NCBI RefSeq assembly: GCF_014650715.1
Contig: NZ_BMVM01000002.1
Coordinates: 620,001-684,000, forward strand
Length of the DNA: 64,000 nt
Origin: Streptomyces bluensis
Lineage (GTDB): Bacteria > Actinomycetota > Actinomycetes > Streptomycetales > Streptomycetaceae
Reading direction: 5' to 3'
This document shows, piece after piece, positions 42,855 to 51,753 of the stretch (its first letter is position 1; each line of letters begins with the position of its first letter). The notes under the pieces are model-generated. The model searched no databases, was not told the DNA's origin, and was given only the letters and a program-made list of their open reading frames with translations. The translations under genes and the position numbers were made by a program.

Positions 42855-44162
42855 TTGACCTCCCAGCATGTTCGGATCGGCATACTCGGTCTGGCCCTCC
42901 TGGCGGGCCTGGCCGCACCAGCGACCGCCTCGGCCACCGGGACCTCCGCGGCACCTCCGACCGTCGAGGAGCGACGGCTCGACAGAGCCGCCCCGCAGGA
43001 GATCCTGCGGCGCTCCGGATTCGACACGGTGGCACCCGGGTTCGCGCGGGCCCTCGCCGGGGCGCGCTCGTACGCGCAGGCCGAGCGGATCGTCGTACGT
43101 GAGGGGGCAGAGCTGTGGCGGCGTGCCGTCGACCGGGCGCAGGGGCGGGGCCCGGCGGGCGGTGACCTGAGCAGGGACGACGACCGGCCCCTGTACTGGG
43201 CGCGGTTGGGGATGACGCGTGAAGTGCGGGGGTGGGAGCCGGAGTTCGGGCTGAGCGCGACGGGGCGGGCTCGGCTGCTGGACAGGCTGGAGCAGACCTC
43301 GCGCGGTCAGAACGCCATCCGTTACCCGCACGGCGAGGACATGAAGCGTGTCCTGGTGACCGGCTTCGATCCGTTCACGCTGGACCGGGACGTCCGTATC
43401 TCGAACCCCTCGGGCGCCACCGCGCTCGCTCTCGACGGCACGGTGATCGAGACCGCGGACGGCCCGGCGCGCGTCGAGACCGCCGTCTTCCCGGTCCGCT
43501 GGCAGGACTTCGCCGACGGCACGGTGGAACGGACACTGCGTCCGCACCTGCCGAAGGTGGACCTGGTGACGACGGTGAGCCAGGGCCGGGTCGGCCGTAT
43601 CGACATCGAGCGGACCAACGGGGCCTGGCGCGGCGGCTTCGCCGACAACGAGAACCTCTCGCGGTCGGAGACCGTCCCGGTCGCCGACCCGGCCTCCCAG
43701 CCGCAGTGGACGTCGACGACCCTGCCGTACGCGCGGATCGTGGCCGCGAGCACGGGGCGTTTCCCGGTGTACGACAACACGAGCGTGACCGAGATCCCGG
43801 CAGGCGGGACAGGCCCGGTCGTCCGGCCGGACGGACCGACGCCCGGCTCCACGGCCCGTGCCGGAGGCGGCGGCGACTACCTCTCCAACGAGATCGCGTA
43901 CCGCGCGACGCTGCTGCGCGACCGGCTGGGGCTGCACGACCGGCTGCCCGCCGGGCATGTGCACACGCCGGTGCTGCAGTTCGGGACGGGCAACACGGAC
44001 CCGGCGACGGGGGCGGTGACCGATCCCGAGTTCGTGCGCAACCGGCTGGACATCATCGCGCAGGTGCGGGCGATCGTGACGGTGGCGGTGGCGGCGAAGG
44101 ACTCCGGTCCGGGTCAGGACACGGAAGCCGGTCCGGGTCAGGAAGCGGACGCCGCTTCCTGA
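42855..44162 (+). CDS. Secreted pyroglutamyl-peptidase-like protein, Cys-to-Ser
   Basis: I start at TTG 42855 because GGAAGGA lies 11 bases upstream and the product then has a standard signal peptide (VRIGILGLALLAGLAAPATASA); GTG 42783 is the alternative. The mature part is 400 residues, far longer than the 210 of classical pyroglutamyl peptidases. Family signatures are VLVTGFDPFTLDRDVRISNPSG, the Glu site at IDIER (Glu252) and HVHTP (His370). At the place of the nucleophilic Cys (usually GxYxCN) it reads GDYLSN, Ser344. Either Ser is the nucleophile or the protein is inactive. An N-terminal extension of about 130 residues is unique. The 3' end overlaps the convergent EI24 gene by 25 bp. Confidence 0.85.
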   Translation: MTSQHVRIGILGLALLAGLAAPATASATGTSAAPPTVEERRLDRAAPQEILRRSGFDTVAPGFARALAGARSYAQAERIVVREGAELWRRAVDRAQGRGPAGGDLSRDDDRPLYWARLGMTREVRGWEPEFGLSATGRARLLDRLEQTSRGQNAIRYPHGEDMKRVLVTGFDPFTLDRDVRISNPSGATALALDGTVIETADGPARVETAVFPVRWQDFADGTVERTLRPHLPKVDLVTTVSQGRVGRIDIERTNGAWRGGFADNENLSRSETVPVADPASQPQWTSTTLPYARIVAASTGRFPVYDNTSVTEIPAGGTGPVVRPDGPTPGSTARAGGGGDYLSNEIAYRATLLRDRLGLHDRLPAGHVHTPVLQFGTGNTDPATGAVTDPEFVRNRLDIIAQVRAIVTVAVAAKDSGPGQDTEAGPGQEADAAS

Positions 44163-44944
44163 TCTCCCGCGCCCTCCCGGTCGCGGTCGCCGTCCCGTGT
44201 CTCCTCACCCATCAGGTCGCGGGCCATGAGCGTGGCGCCCGCGACCGCGCCGGGCATCAGGAAGACGGCGACGACCGGGACCAGGAAGGCGACGGCCAGG
44301 GGGGTGCCGAAGCCCCAGACCAGGGTCTTGCGGGCACGGAGCAGGGCGAGGCGCTCGCGGAGTTCGACGCGGCGGCGCTGGAGGGCGACGGCGGTGAGCT
44401 CCTCGGTGAGGAAGAAGCCGGTGACGAAGAAGCCGATCACCGGGACGACGGTCTGTCCGACGACGGGGAGGAACCCGAGCGCGAAGAGGAGGATGCCCCA
44501 CAGGGCGGCCCGTACGACGATACGGAGGCTGTCGCAGGCCGAGATCCACAGGTCCCGGGCGAAGGACAGGCCGGACTCCGGTGCCGTGCCGTCTGGGGAG
44601 ACGTCGCGGTCGACCTTCTCCGAGAGGCTCTCGTAGAACGGCTGGCCGATGACGAGGGTCACGGCGGTGAAGGTGACGACCGCGAGGAGCAGGCCGAGGC
44701 CGAAGAGGACGGCGGTCAGGAAGCCCCGGAAGAGGCCCGGCCAGGGGCTGGACCAGTCGTCGGCGAAGGGGGTCGACCAGGCGACGAAGTCGGCGCCCCA
44801 CACGGCCAGGGCGGCGATCGCCGCCGCGTACAGCACGAGCGTGATCAGACCGGGCAGCAGCCCGAACCCGTACTGTCTGCCGTGCCGGGCCACCCATCGC
44901 TGACCCTGCACCAAGTACGTGAAACCAACCCCGAGATCGCGCAT
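44138..44944 (-). CDS. EI24/CysZ-family membrane protein
   Basis: The 268-residue protein has five to six hydrophobic helices: GFGLLPGLITLVLYAAAIAAL, LTAVLFGLGLLLAVVTFTAV, a pair around ALWGILLFALGFLPVVGQTVVP, and AVAFLVPVVAVFLMPGAVAG. VIGQPFYESLSEKVD and FFLTEELTAVALQRRR are family landmarks of EI24/CysZ-type proteins. CysZ is a sulfate channel in enterobacteria, but actinobacterial members are uncharacterised. The C-terminal tail is acidic and probably cytoplasmic. Its last 25 bp overlap the convergent peptidase-like gene. The 192-bp spacer to the M14 gene is divergent. Confidence 0.88.
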   Translation of the reverse strand: MRDLGVGFTYLVQGQRWVARHGRQYGFGLLPGLITLVLYAAAIAALAVWGADFVAWSTPFADDWSSPWPGLFRGFLTAVLFGLGLLLAVVTFTAVTLVIGQPFYESLSEKVDRDVSPDGTAPESGLSFARDLWISACDSLRIVVRAALWGILLFALGFLPVVGQTVVPVIGFFVTGFFLTEELTAVALQRRRVELRERLALLRARKTLVWGFGTPLAVAFLVPVVAVFLMPGAVAGATLMARDLMGEETRDGDRDREGAGDQEAASAS

Positions 44945-45136
44945 GGGGGAACTCTATCGGGACGTCCGTGGAGGGTGTTCGCCCCCGCCCGCCAGGGTTC
45001 GGGCTCTCCCGTGTGTACGGAGCAGGCGCAGGCCCGGGTGGGGACGCCCTCTTGTTGCGCGGGATTCGAACGGGTACACCTCGCCGTACCGAGCTGTATT
45101 GATCATCTGAGGCACCCCTGCCCCTGGAGGTACCGC

Positions 45137-47755
45137 GTGCTCCTGCCGAGACGCAGCACCAGCACCCCGCACCCGACCCCGCACCCGACCCGGCGCTCCA
45201 CCCCGAGAACCGCCCTGATCGCCACCGTGACCGTCGCCGCCACCGCGGCCGGTTCCCTGCTGCTCAGCCCGCTCCCCGCGGGCGCGGACGACTCCGACAC
45301 CCCGCCGGTCCGCGAGGGCTCCGCCCTCACCCGGGGCGCCGCCAAGGCCCCCGAGAGCACCACGGAACGGGCCCTCACCGCACCCGTCACCGATCTGTCC
45401 GGCAACGGCACCGACGGCACCACGGCCACGCGCGGCTACCCCCGGGAACAGGTCCTCTCCCCGGACCCGGAGAACCCCGCCGACAAGTCCATCAAGCTGG
45501 GGCTCACCCCGTACCACGGCATCGCTCCGAAGCTGAACGCCCTGCAACGGCTCGGCGACCGGGTGAGCGTCGAGATCGCCGGACGGTCGGCCGGCGGGCA
45601 CCGGCTCTACCTCGTCACCGTCACCGCGCCGGAGACCGCACAGCAGGCCCGCGCCCAGGACCGTATGCGCGAACTCATCGAGAACGCACCCCAGCTGGCC
45701 GCGAAGGACCCGGCCGTCGAGAAGACCTACAAGACGCCCGTCTTCTTCAACAACAACATCCACGGCAACGAGTGGGAGGGCACGGACGCCGCCCTCAAGC
45801 TGATCGAACGGCTCGCCACCGCCCGGGACGAGGACACCACCGACCTCCTCGCCCACAACCGGCTCTACTTCAACATCACGGCCAACCCCGACGGCCGTAT
45901 CGCGGGCACCCGCGCCAACGGAGGCGGCTTCGACCTCAACCGGGACCTCGTCACCGCCTCGCAGCCCGAGGCGCGCGCGATCCGGCAGATCGAGATCGAC
46001 AAGCAGCCGGCCGTGATGCTGGACCTGCACGGGTACGTCAACGGCACGCTGATCGAGCCGACCACCCCGCCGCACGGCGAGAACTACGAGTACGACCTCT
46101 TCCTGAAGAACACCTACGCCAACGCCCTCGGCATGGAGGCCGCCGTCAACGGCCTCGGCTACACGCCCGGCAGGGACGGTGTCGAGCCCGCCCAGATCCC
46201 GTTCCGCGACCAGGAGGAGGGCTGGGACGACTGGCCGCCGATCTTCACCCCGCAGTACGCGGCGTTCCACGGCACGGTCGTCGCGCACACCGTCGAGATC
46301 CCGTTGCGGGTGAACAACGCGTCGTACGACTCGCTTCCGGTCGCCGAACTCCGCCGCCGGTCCGCCGTCAACGTGGACGTCGCGGGGGCGGCCATGCGCG
46401 CGACCCTGGCGTTCGTGCGGGAGAACCGGACCTCCCTCGTCGCCGACCAGATCGAGGTGTTCCGGCGGGGAGCAGCCGGTGCCGCCCAGGTCCCGGTCTC
46501 GGAGGCGACCGTGCCGGGCGTGCCGGGCATCGGCCCCGAGGACGTCTACACCACCGAGTTCCCGCGCGCGTACGTCGTCCCGGCCGGCGGTCGGCAGCGC
46601 TCAGCCACCGCCGCGGCACGGCTGGTCGAGCATCTGCTCGCCAACGACGTACGCGTCACCCGGGCGACGCACGACTTCCGGCTCGGCGGCCGTTCGTACC
46701 CGAAGGGTTCGTACGTCGTCGACATGCACCAGCCCAAGCGCGGACTCGCCAACGTGCTGCTGGCCGACGGTCGGGACATCAGCGACAAGGTGTCGGTGAT
46801 GTACGACATCTCCGGGTGGAGCCTGGGGCGGCTGTGGGGCGCCACGGTGGACGAGGTGAAGAGCGGCCGGCTCGCGGACGTCCCGGCGCGGCCGGTCCAG
46901 GCCGCCTCGCGCGTCGGGTACGTCGCCCCGCGCGGCGACCTGCGGCTGCGGCTCGACAGCCCGCAGGAGATCGCCGCGCTCAACTCGCTGCTCCGGCAGG
47001 GCGTTCCGGTGCGGCAGGCATCCGACGGCAGCGCTCTCGTGCCCTCCTCGGCGCGCCGGAGCGCCCAGGCGCTGGCGACGGCGTACGACGTGGTCTTCGA
47101 TGAGACGAAGACGCGCGGGGGCACCCCGCTGAGGCGGGTGCGTGTCGCCGCGGCCGTCACCCCGGGTGAGTTGTTCGCGCTGCGGGAGATGAACTTCGAC
47201 GTCGTTCCGGTGTCGACGGCCGTCCTCAACGAGGGCTTCGACTGGTCGGCGGCGGACGTGCTGTTCGTGTCCGCGGGGCTCTCGTACGACCGGCTGAACA
47301 CGGCCGCGCGGACGGCCCTCGACTCCTTCCTCGACACCCACGGTCTCGTCGGCCGGGGGGCCGCCGGGGCCGCGCTCAACGCCGCCGCCGGGCTGCTGAA
47401 GGCGACGGCGGTGGAGGGCAACGGGGACGCCAACGGTGTGGTGCGCGTGGTGAACTCGGGCCGGGTCACGGCCGGGGCGCCCGACCACGGCTTCGTGTAC
47501 GCGCCCGTCTGGTTCACCGATCTCGGCCCGGACGTCACCGTCGAGCAGTCCTACGCGACCGGGAACCCGCTCGTCTCCGGCCACTGGCGGCCTGCGGAGG
47601 ACGGCTCGGGCGGGCCTGCGGCGGCAGCGGGCCGGGCTTCCGTCGTCAGCGGGCCGAACGTCGTCCTCTTCGGCACGGAGCCGCTCTTCCGCGCCCATCC
47701 GAAGGGCGAATTCGCGCACGTGGGGAAGGCGTTGCTGACAGCGTCGGCGTCCTGA
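45137..47755 (+). CDS. Secreted M14-family zinc carboxypeptidase
   Basis: GTG 45137 is six bases after TGGAGG and gives 872 residues. The N-terminus is a long Pro/Thr/His-rich leader with a hydrophobic core (LIATVTVAATAAGSLLLSPLPAGA), a Sec signal. The zinc site follows: NIHGNEWEG (His209, Glu212) and LDLHGY (His298), the M14 pattern. The large C-terminal region (about 400-872) has no known catalytic motif and may form accessory beta-sandwich domains. Such proteins cleave peptides outside the cell. The frame is open far upstream, but the extra sequence overlaps other genes and is not coding. Confidence 0.92.
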   Translation: MLLPRRSTSTPHPTPHPTRRSTPRTALIATVTVAATAAGSLLLSPLPAGADDSDTPPVREGSALTRGAAKAPESTTERALTAPVTDLSGNGTDGTTATRGYPREQVLSPDPENPADKSIKLGLTPYHGIAPKLNALQRLGDRVSVEIAGRSAGGHRLYLVTVTAPETAQQARAQDRMRELIENAPQLAAKDPAVEKTYKTPVFFNNNIHGNEWEGTDAALKLIERLATARDEDTTDLLAHNRLYFNITANPDGRIAGTRANGGGFDLNRDLVTASQPEARAIRQIEIDKQPAVMLDLHGYVNGTLIEPTTPPHGENYEYDLFLKNTYANALGMEAAVNGLGYTPGRDGVEPAQIPFRDQEEGWDDWPPIFTPQYAAFHGTVVAHTVEIPLRVNNASYDSLPVAELRRRSAVNVDVAGAAMRATLAFVRENRTSLVADQIEVFRRGAAGAAQVPVSEATVPGVPGIGPEDVYTTEFPRAYVVPAGGRQRSATAAARLVEHLLANDVRVTRATHDFRLGGRSYPKGSYVVDMHQPKRGLANVLLADGRDISDKVSVMYDISGWSLGRLWGATVDEVKSGRLADVPARPVQAASRVGYVAPRGDLRLRLDSPQEIAALNSLLRQGVPVRQASDGSALVPSSARRSAQALATAYDVVFDETKTRGGTPLRRVRVAAAVTPGELFALREMNFDVVPVSTAVLNEGFDWSAADVLFVSAGLSYDRLNTAARTALDSFLDTHGLVGRGAAGAALNAAAGLLKATAVEGNGDANGVVRVVNSGRVTAGAPDHGFVYAPVWFTDLGPDVTVEQSYATGNPLVSGHWRPAEDGSGGPAAAAGRASVVSGPNVVLFGTEPLFRAHPKGEFAHVGKALLTASAS

Positions 47756-47768
47756 CCGCACGTCCGAC

Positions 47769-47856
47769 GCACGGCGGAGTCCGCACCCCACGTCCAAGAG
47801 TGCGAACTCCGCCGTGCGCAACGAACGGGCCGGGCGGGCGTCACGGGCGCCCGCCC
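47769..47856. terminator. Tandem hairpins between M14 and oxidoreductase genes
   Basis: The first hairpin pairs GCACGGCGGAGT (47769-47780) with ACTCCGCCGTGC (47806-47817), 12 bp plus an inner GCA/TGC. The second pairs GGGCGGGCG (47832-47840) with CGCCCGCCC (47848-47856). They lie between two convergent stop codons. Confidence 0.75.
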
Positions 47857-47873
47857 CGCCTCGTCGGCCGTCT

Positions 47874-48896
47874 TCAGAGCTTGACGATCATCTTGCCGAT
47901 GTTGTCGCCGCGCAGGACCCCGAAGAACGCCTCCAGGTTGTTCTCGATGCCCTCGACGACGGTCTCGCGGTACTTGAGCTCGCCGGAGCGGATCCAGGGT
48001 CCGACCTCCTGGACGAACTGCGGCTGGAGGTCGTAGTGGTCGCCGACGAGGAAGCCCTCGATGCGGCCGCGGGTCTGGATGAGCCGGGCGAGGTTCTTCG
48101 GGCCGGGAGCGGGCTCGGTGTTGTTGTAGACGGAGATCATTCCGCAGACGGCGATCCGTCCGCCGCGGTTGAGGGAGCCGATCGCGGCCTCCAGGTGCTC
48201 GCCGCCGACGTTGTCGAAGTACACGTCGACGCCGTCGGGGGCGGCCTCGCGCAGCTGCTCGGCGACCGGTCCCTTCTTGTAGTTGAAGGCCGCGTCGAAG
48301 CCGTACTCCTCGACGAGCAGCTTCACCTTCTCGTCGGACCCGGCGGAGCCGATGACCCGGGAGGCGCCCTTGAGCTTCGCGATCTGGCCGACCTGGCTGC
48401 CGACGGCACCGGCGGCGCCGGAGACGAAGACGGAGTCACCCTCCTTGAAGGAGGCGGTGCGCAGGAGCCCGGCGTAGGCGGTGAGCCCGGTCATGCCCAG
48501 CACGCCGAGGTACGTGCTGAGCGGCGCGGCCTCGGGGTCGACCTTGACGGTCTGCCGGGCGTCGACCGTGGCGTACTCGCGCCAGCCGCCGAAGTGGAGC
48601 ACGTGGTCGCCCGGCACGATGCCGTCGATGTTCGAGGCGATCACCTCGCCCACGGCGCCGCCCTGCATGACCTTGCCCAGCTCGAAGGGGGCGACGTACG
48701 ACTTGGCGGCGCTCATGCGGCCGCGCATGTACGGGTCGACGGAGAGGTACTCGTTCCGTACGAGGACCTCGTCCGGGCCGGGCCGGCGGACCTCCGCCTC
48801 GACCAGACCGAAGTCCTCCGGCTTGGGCCAGCCGACGGGGCGGCTGAGCAGGTGCCATTCGCGGCCGGTGGCGGGGAGGGCGGGCGTGTCGGACAT
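47874..48896 (-). CDS. NADP-dependent oxidoreductase (MDR, zinc-free)
   Basis: ATG 48896 follows AGGAAGG and gives 340 residues. It is a medium-chain dehydrogenase/reductase without zinc ligands, of the leukotriene B4 12-hydroxydehydrogenase/YncB group: YLSVDPYMRGRM, GMTGLTAYAGLL, VFVSGAAGAVGSQVGQIAKLKG (nucleotide motif), and VYFDNVGGEHLEAA. Such enzymes reduce alpha,beta-unsaturated ketones and aldehydes with NADPH. The divergent MarR gene 104 bp away and short AATTCACTAC repeats between them suggest that the MarR protein controls it, perhaps in response to electrophiles. Confidence 0.93.
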   Translation of the reverse strand: MSDTPALPATGREWHLLSRPVGWPKPEDFGLVEAEVRRPGPDEVLVRNEYLSVDPYMRGRMSAAKSYVAPFELGKVMQGGAVGEVIASNIDGIVPGDHVLHFGGWREYATVDARQTVKVDPEAAPLSTYLGVLGMTGLTAYAGLLRTASFKEGDSVFVSGAAGAVGSQVGQIAKLKGASRVIGSAGSDEKVKLLVEEYGFDAAFNYKKGPVAEQLREAAPDGVDVYFDNVGGEHLEAAIGSLNRGGRIAVCGMISVYNNTEPAPGPKNLARLIQTRGRIEGFLVGDHYDLQPQFVQEVGPWIRSGELKYRETVVEGIENNLEAFFGVLRGDNIGKMIVKL

Positions 48897-48918
48897 GGGG
48901 ACCTTCCTGCGGGCGTTC

Positions 48919-48993
48919 AATTCACTACTTAATTCACTACCTGAAACAATCATGCGCCTGAATATTTCATGATGTCAAGTATCGGGGTAGCCT
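48919..48993. promoter_or_regulatory. Oxidoreductase/MarR control region
   Basis: AATTCACTAC occurs twice (48919-48928 and 48931-48940), 12 bp apart, on the oxidoreductase side. A nearby ATCATG/CATGAT pair (about 48949-48973) forms an inverted repeat. TAGCCT (48988-48993) ends seven bases before the MarR ATG. The region is AT-rich and fits a MarR-controlled divergent promoter. Confidence 0.55.
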
Positions 48994-49000
48994 GGAGCCC

Positions 49001-49438
49001 ATGGCCACGCACAAGACGACAACGCCCACCGACCCGCTGACCCTGGAGGTCGTCGACCTCATCGGCACGGTCGTGGCCCGCTACTACGACGAGTACGAGG
49101 AGGCCGCCGCCGAGCACGCCCTGACGGGAGCCCAGGCCCGGCTGCTGAGCCTGCTGTCGCTGGAGCCGCTGCCCATGCGGCGGCTGGCCCAGAAGCTGAG
49201 ATGCGAGCCGTCCAACGTGACCGGGATAGTGGACCGGCTGGAAGCGCGGGGACTGGTGGAACGCCGGCCGGACCCCAAGGACCGGCGCGTGAAGCTGGCC
49301 GCCGCGACAGAGGAGGGCCGCCGACTGGCCCGGGGGCTGCGGGAGTCACTGGACTTCGCACGTGAGCCGCTGGCGGGACTGTCCCGCGAGGAACGGGAGT
49401 CGCTGCGGGATCTGCTGCGGCGGATGCTCGACACGTAG
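49001..49438 (+). CDS. MarR-family regulator
   Basis: The 145-residue protein is a winged-helix regulator: LTGAQARLLSLLSLEPLPMRRLAQKLRCEPSNVTGIVDRLEARGLVERR, then the wing DPKDRRVKLAAATEEGRR and a C-terminal dimer helix. It has a single Cys (LRCEPSN) in the recognition region, which might sense oxidation, as in OhrR-type proteins, but it is not in the usual N-terminal position. It is divergent from the oxidoreductase. A TAGCCT box seven bases before ATG 49001 predicts a leaderless mRNA; GGAG at 49000-minus-6 may also serve as a ribosome site. Confidence 0.92.
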   Translation: MATHKTTTPTDPLTLEVVDLIGTVVARYYDEYEEAAAEHALTGAQARLLSLLSLEPLPMRRLAQKLRCEPSNVTGIVDRLEARGLVERRPDPKDRRVKLAAATEEGRRLARGLRESLDFAREPLAGLSREERESLRDLLRRMLDT

Positions 49439-49496
49439 GGCCGCCGGGCGGGGAAACGGGCCGGGGCGCCCGTGCGCTACCTGCCCGAGCGGAGCG

Positions 49497-50258
49497 TCAC
49501 GCGCACCACCACAGGAAGCGTTCACACGTTTCCGTGGGCGAAGGGGCCGGGGGCGGTTCCTCGGCTGTCGGGCCGGGGCTCGGGGCCGTGGACGTCTCCG
49601 GGGCCGGGGTGGCCCCGGGTGCCGAGGGGGTGCGGTCGGGGACGGTGCCGCCCGACGAGGGGTCGCCGCTCTCGTCGCCCTTGTTCTCGTCGTCCGCGTC
49701 GTCACCCTTGGGCTTCTTGTCCTTGGGGGACTTCGACGCCGACGGGGACTCCGCGTCCTCGGGGGAGGTCGACGGGGAGCTGTGGCCGGAGCCGTCCTCC
49801 GCGCCGCCCGCCCCGGTGGAGGAGCCCTCGGAGGCGGAGCCGTCCACCGCCTCGCCCTGGCCCGACGCCGTCGTGGCCGGGTTCGACCCCGGGGCCTCTA
49901 TGCCGAGTTCGGCCAGGCTCAGACCGCCCGCGGCGAGGAGCAGCCCCGCGCCGATGAACAGGACCCTGCGTCGGCGCCTGCGGTGTGCGGCGGCTTTGCG
50001 GTCGCGGCGACTCGCCCGGGTGCCTCCGGCGCTCCGGCCGCGGCGATCGCTCCGGCCACCGCGGTCACTCCGGTCGGACCGGCGGCGCGAGCGGGGGGCG
50101 TCCACATCGCCTTCGTGCGGCGGTTCCTCGACCGCGTCCTCGTCCGGGCGTGTGTCGGCATCGTCCGCGTACGCGCGGAGCACTTCGACGGATGTGCCGC
50201 ACCCCGGGCAGGCGAGGGCGCCGTTGAGGTGCCGTCGGCACGGGTGGCAGTAGTCCAT
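49497..50258 (-). CDS. SCO2400-type zinc-ribbon membrane protein
   Basis: The 253-residue protein begins MDYCHPCRRHLNGALACPGCG, two Cys pairs that form a zinc ribbon. An Arg/Ser/Asp-rich cytoplasmic region (about 50-95) precedes one membrane helix (VLFIGAGLLLAAGGLSLAELG, about 98-120). An extracellular region follows, very rich in Ser, Pro, Gly, Asp and Lys, and the protein ends with TETCERFLWWCA, where two Cys may form a disulfide. This composition matches the conserved Streptomyces family I recall as SCO2400-like; no function is known. A transmembrane zinc-ribbon protein with a disordered outer tail could be a signalling anchor. Confidence 0.83.
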   Translation of the reverse strand: MDYCHPCRRHLNGALACPGCGTSVEVLRAYADDADTRPDEDAVEEPPHEGDVDAPRSRRRSDRSDRGGRSDRRGRSAGGTRASRRDRKAAAHRRRRRRVLFIGAGLLLAAGGLSLAELGIEAPGSNPATTASGQGEAVDGSASEGSSTGAGGAEDGSGHSSPSTSPEDAESPSASKSPKDKKPKGDDADDENKGDESGDPSSGGTVPDRTPSAPGATPAPETSTAPSPGPTAEEPPPAPSPTETCERFLWWCA

Positions 50259-50450
50259 GACGCGGGAAGACTAAGGTTTTACCTGGCGGTGTTCCTAGAC
50301 GTTGCTGTGAAGGTTCTGTAGGGAACTGCCTGTTCCGGTTTGGGGAGTTGAGGGCAGGCACCACCATGCGCCGCCGCGCGCCGTCATTCCGCGGCACCCC
50401 CGCCCGCACACGCGTAGAACCCTTGTCGAAACCGTTATGCGTTCGCCCCA

Positions 50451-50510
50451 TTGACACCCCCCTCGCACCATCCTTACTGTCACGCCAGCATTTCGAACGA
50501 GTGACGAAAT
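50451..50510 (+). promoter_or_regulatory. Promoter and operator of the sugar-acid operon
   Basis: In the 300-bp spacer 50259-50558, TTGACA (50451-50456) and TACTGT (50475-50480) are 18 bp apart, a good vegetative-type promoter. Just downstream ATTTCG-N9-CGAAAT (50490-50510) forms an inverted repeat covering the start of transcription, and TCGAAC occurs again at 50512-50517. A repressor bound there would block transcription of the dehydratase operon. Confidence 0.75.
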
Positions 50511-50558
50511 CTCGAACAGCGTTGAAGAGGCGCTGACGATCCAGCGAGGGGCACTGCC

Positions 50559-51722
50559 GTGCGCATCACCGGAATCAGCACACACGTGGTCGGTACGCCG
50601 TGGCGCAATCTGACCTACGTCCAGGTGCACACCGACGAGGGTCTGACCGGAGTGGGCGAGACCCGGATGCTGGGACACACGGACGCGCTGATCGGCTATC
50701 TGCGGGAGGCGGAGACCAACCACATTCTCGGCTCGGATCCGTTCGCTGTCGAGGATCTCGTCCGGAGGATGAAGTACGGCGACTTCGGGCGCGCGGGCGA
50801 GATCGTGATGTCCGGCATCGCGGTCATCGAGATGGCCTGCTGGGACATCAAGGGCAAGGCCCTCGGCGTACCGGTGTGGCAGTTGCTCGGCGGCAAGGTC
50901 ACCGACAAGGTCAAGGCGTACGCCAACGGCTGGTACACGACGGAGCGCACGCCCGAGGCGTACCACAAGGCCGCCCAGGGGGTCATGGAGCGCGGGTACA
51001 AGGCGCTGAAGATCGACCCCTTCGGCACCGGGCACTTCGAGCTCGACCACGAGCAGAGCCTGTACGCCGTCTCCCTGATCGAGGCCGTGCGCGACGCCAT
51101 CGGCCCCGAGGCCGAGCTGATGCTGGAGATGCACGGCCGCTTCTCCCCCGCCACCGCCGTACGGCTCGCCAAGGAGCTCGCCCCCTTCAAGCCGGCCTGG
51201 CTGGAGGAGCCGGTGCCGCCGGAGAACCTGAAGGCGCTGGAGAAGGTGGCCGCGAAGGTCGACATGCCCGTGGCCACGGGTGAGCGCATCCACGACCGGA
51301 TCGAGTTCCGCGAGCTCTTCGAGAGCCAGGCCGTGGACATCATCCAGCCGGATGTGGGCCACCTCGGCGGTATCTGGGAGACCAGGAAGCTGGCCGCCAC
51401 CGCCGAGACCCACTACATGCTCGTCGCGCCGCACAACGTGGGCGGGCCGGTCCTGACCGCCGCCTCGCTCCAAGTCGGCTTCACCGCACCGAACTTCAAG
51501 GTCCTTGAGCACTTCAACGACTTCGCGGACGCGGAGATCAAGAAGGTGGTCAAGGGGGCGCCCCAGGTGAACCCCGAGGACGGCTGCTTCCACCTCTCCC
51601 ACGAACCCGGTCTGGGCGTCGAGCTGGACGTGGACGCGGCCGCCGAGTTCCCGCAGCAGCAGGCCCGGTTCGACCTGTGGGCCGAGGGCTGGGAGCAGCG
51701 CAAGCCCAAGGGCACGAAGTGA
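50559..51722 (+). CDS. dgoD: Galactonate-type dehydratase (enolase superfamily)
   Basis: The 387-residue mandelate racemase/muconate-lactonising enzyme has the dehydratase-subgroup residues: KALKIDPFG (Lys151-Asp153), LEMHGRF (Glu190 metal ligand and His192 acid), WLEEPVP (Glu216/217), ATGERIHD (Glu242), QPDVGH (Asp265) and PHNVGGP (His292). This fits D-galactonate or related acid-sugar dehydration to a 2-keto-3-deoxy acid, with Mg2+. GTG 50559 follows GCGAGGGGC. The dehydrogenase, an unknown TIM-barrel protein and the importer lie downstream, so the substrate is probably the acid of an imported sugar; the exact sugar (galactonate, arabinonate, fuconate) is not certain. Confidence 0.88.
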   Translation: MRITGISTHVVGTPWRNLTYVQVHTDEGLTGVGETRMLGHTDALIGYLREAETNHILGSDPFAVEDLVRRMKYGDFGRAGEIVMSGIAVIEMACWDIKGKALGVPVWQLLGGKVTDKVKAYANGWYTTERTPEAYHKAAQGVMERGYKALKIDPFGTGHFELDHEQSLYAVSLIEAVRDAIGPEAELMLEMHGRFSPATAVRLAKELAPFKPAWLEEPVPPENLKALEKVAAKVDMPVATGERIHDRIEFRELFESQAVDIIQPDVGHLGGIWETRKLAATAETHYMLVAPHNVGGPVLTAASLQVGFTAPNFKVLEHFNDFADAEIKKVVKGAPQVNPEDGCFHLSHEPGLGVELDVDAAAEFPQQQARFDLWAEGWEQRKPKGTK

Positions 51723-51753
51723 GCGTCCGCCGGTCGAGTAAGGAGGTGGCGCA

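Noticed and set aside
45055..45085. TTCGAA-containing stretch resembling a tRNA T-loop on the minus strand
   Set aside because: The flanking bases do not form a T-stem (CCCG on both sides), and no acceptor or anticodon arm can be drawn.
43232..45136. Possible 1507-residue extension of the M14 peptidase
   Set aside because: The extra sequence runs across the peptidase-like and EI24 genes out of frame, whereas GTG 45137 has a good ribosome site and a signal peptide directly after it.
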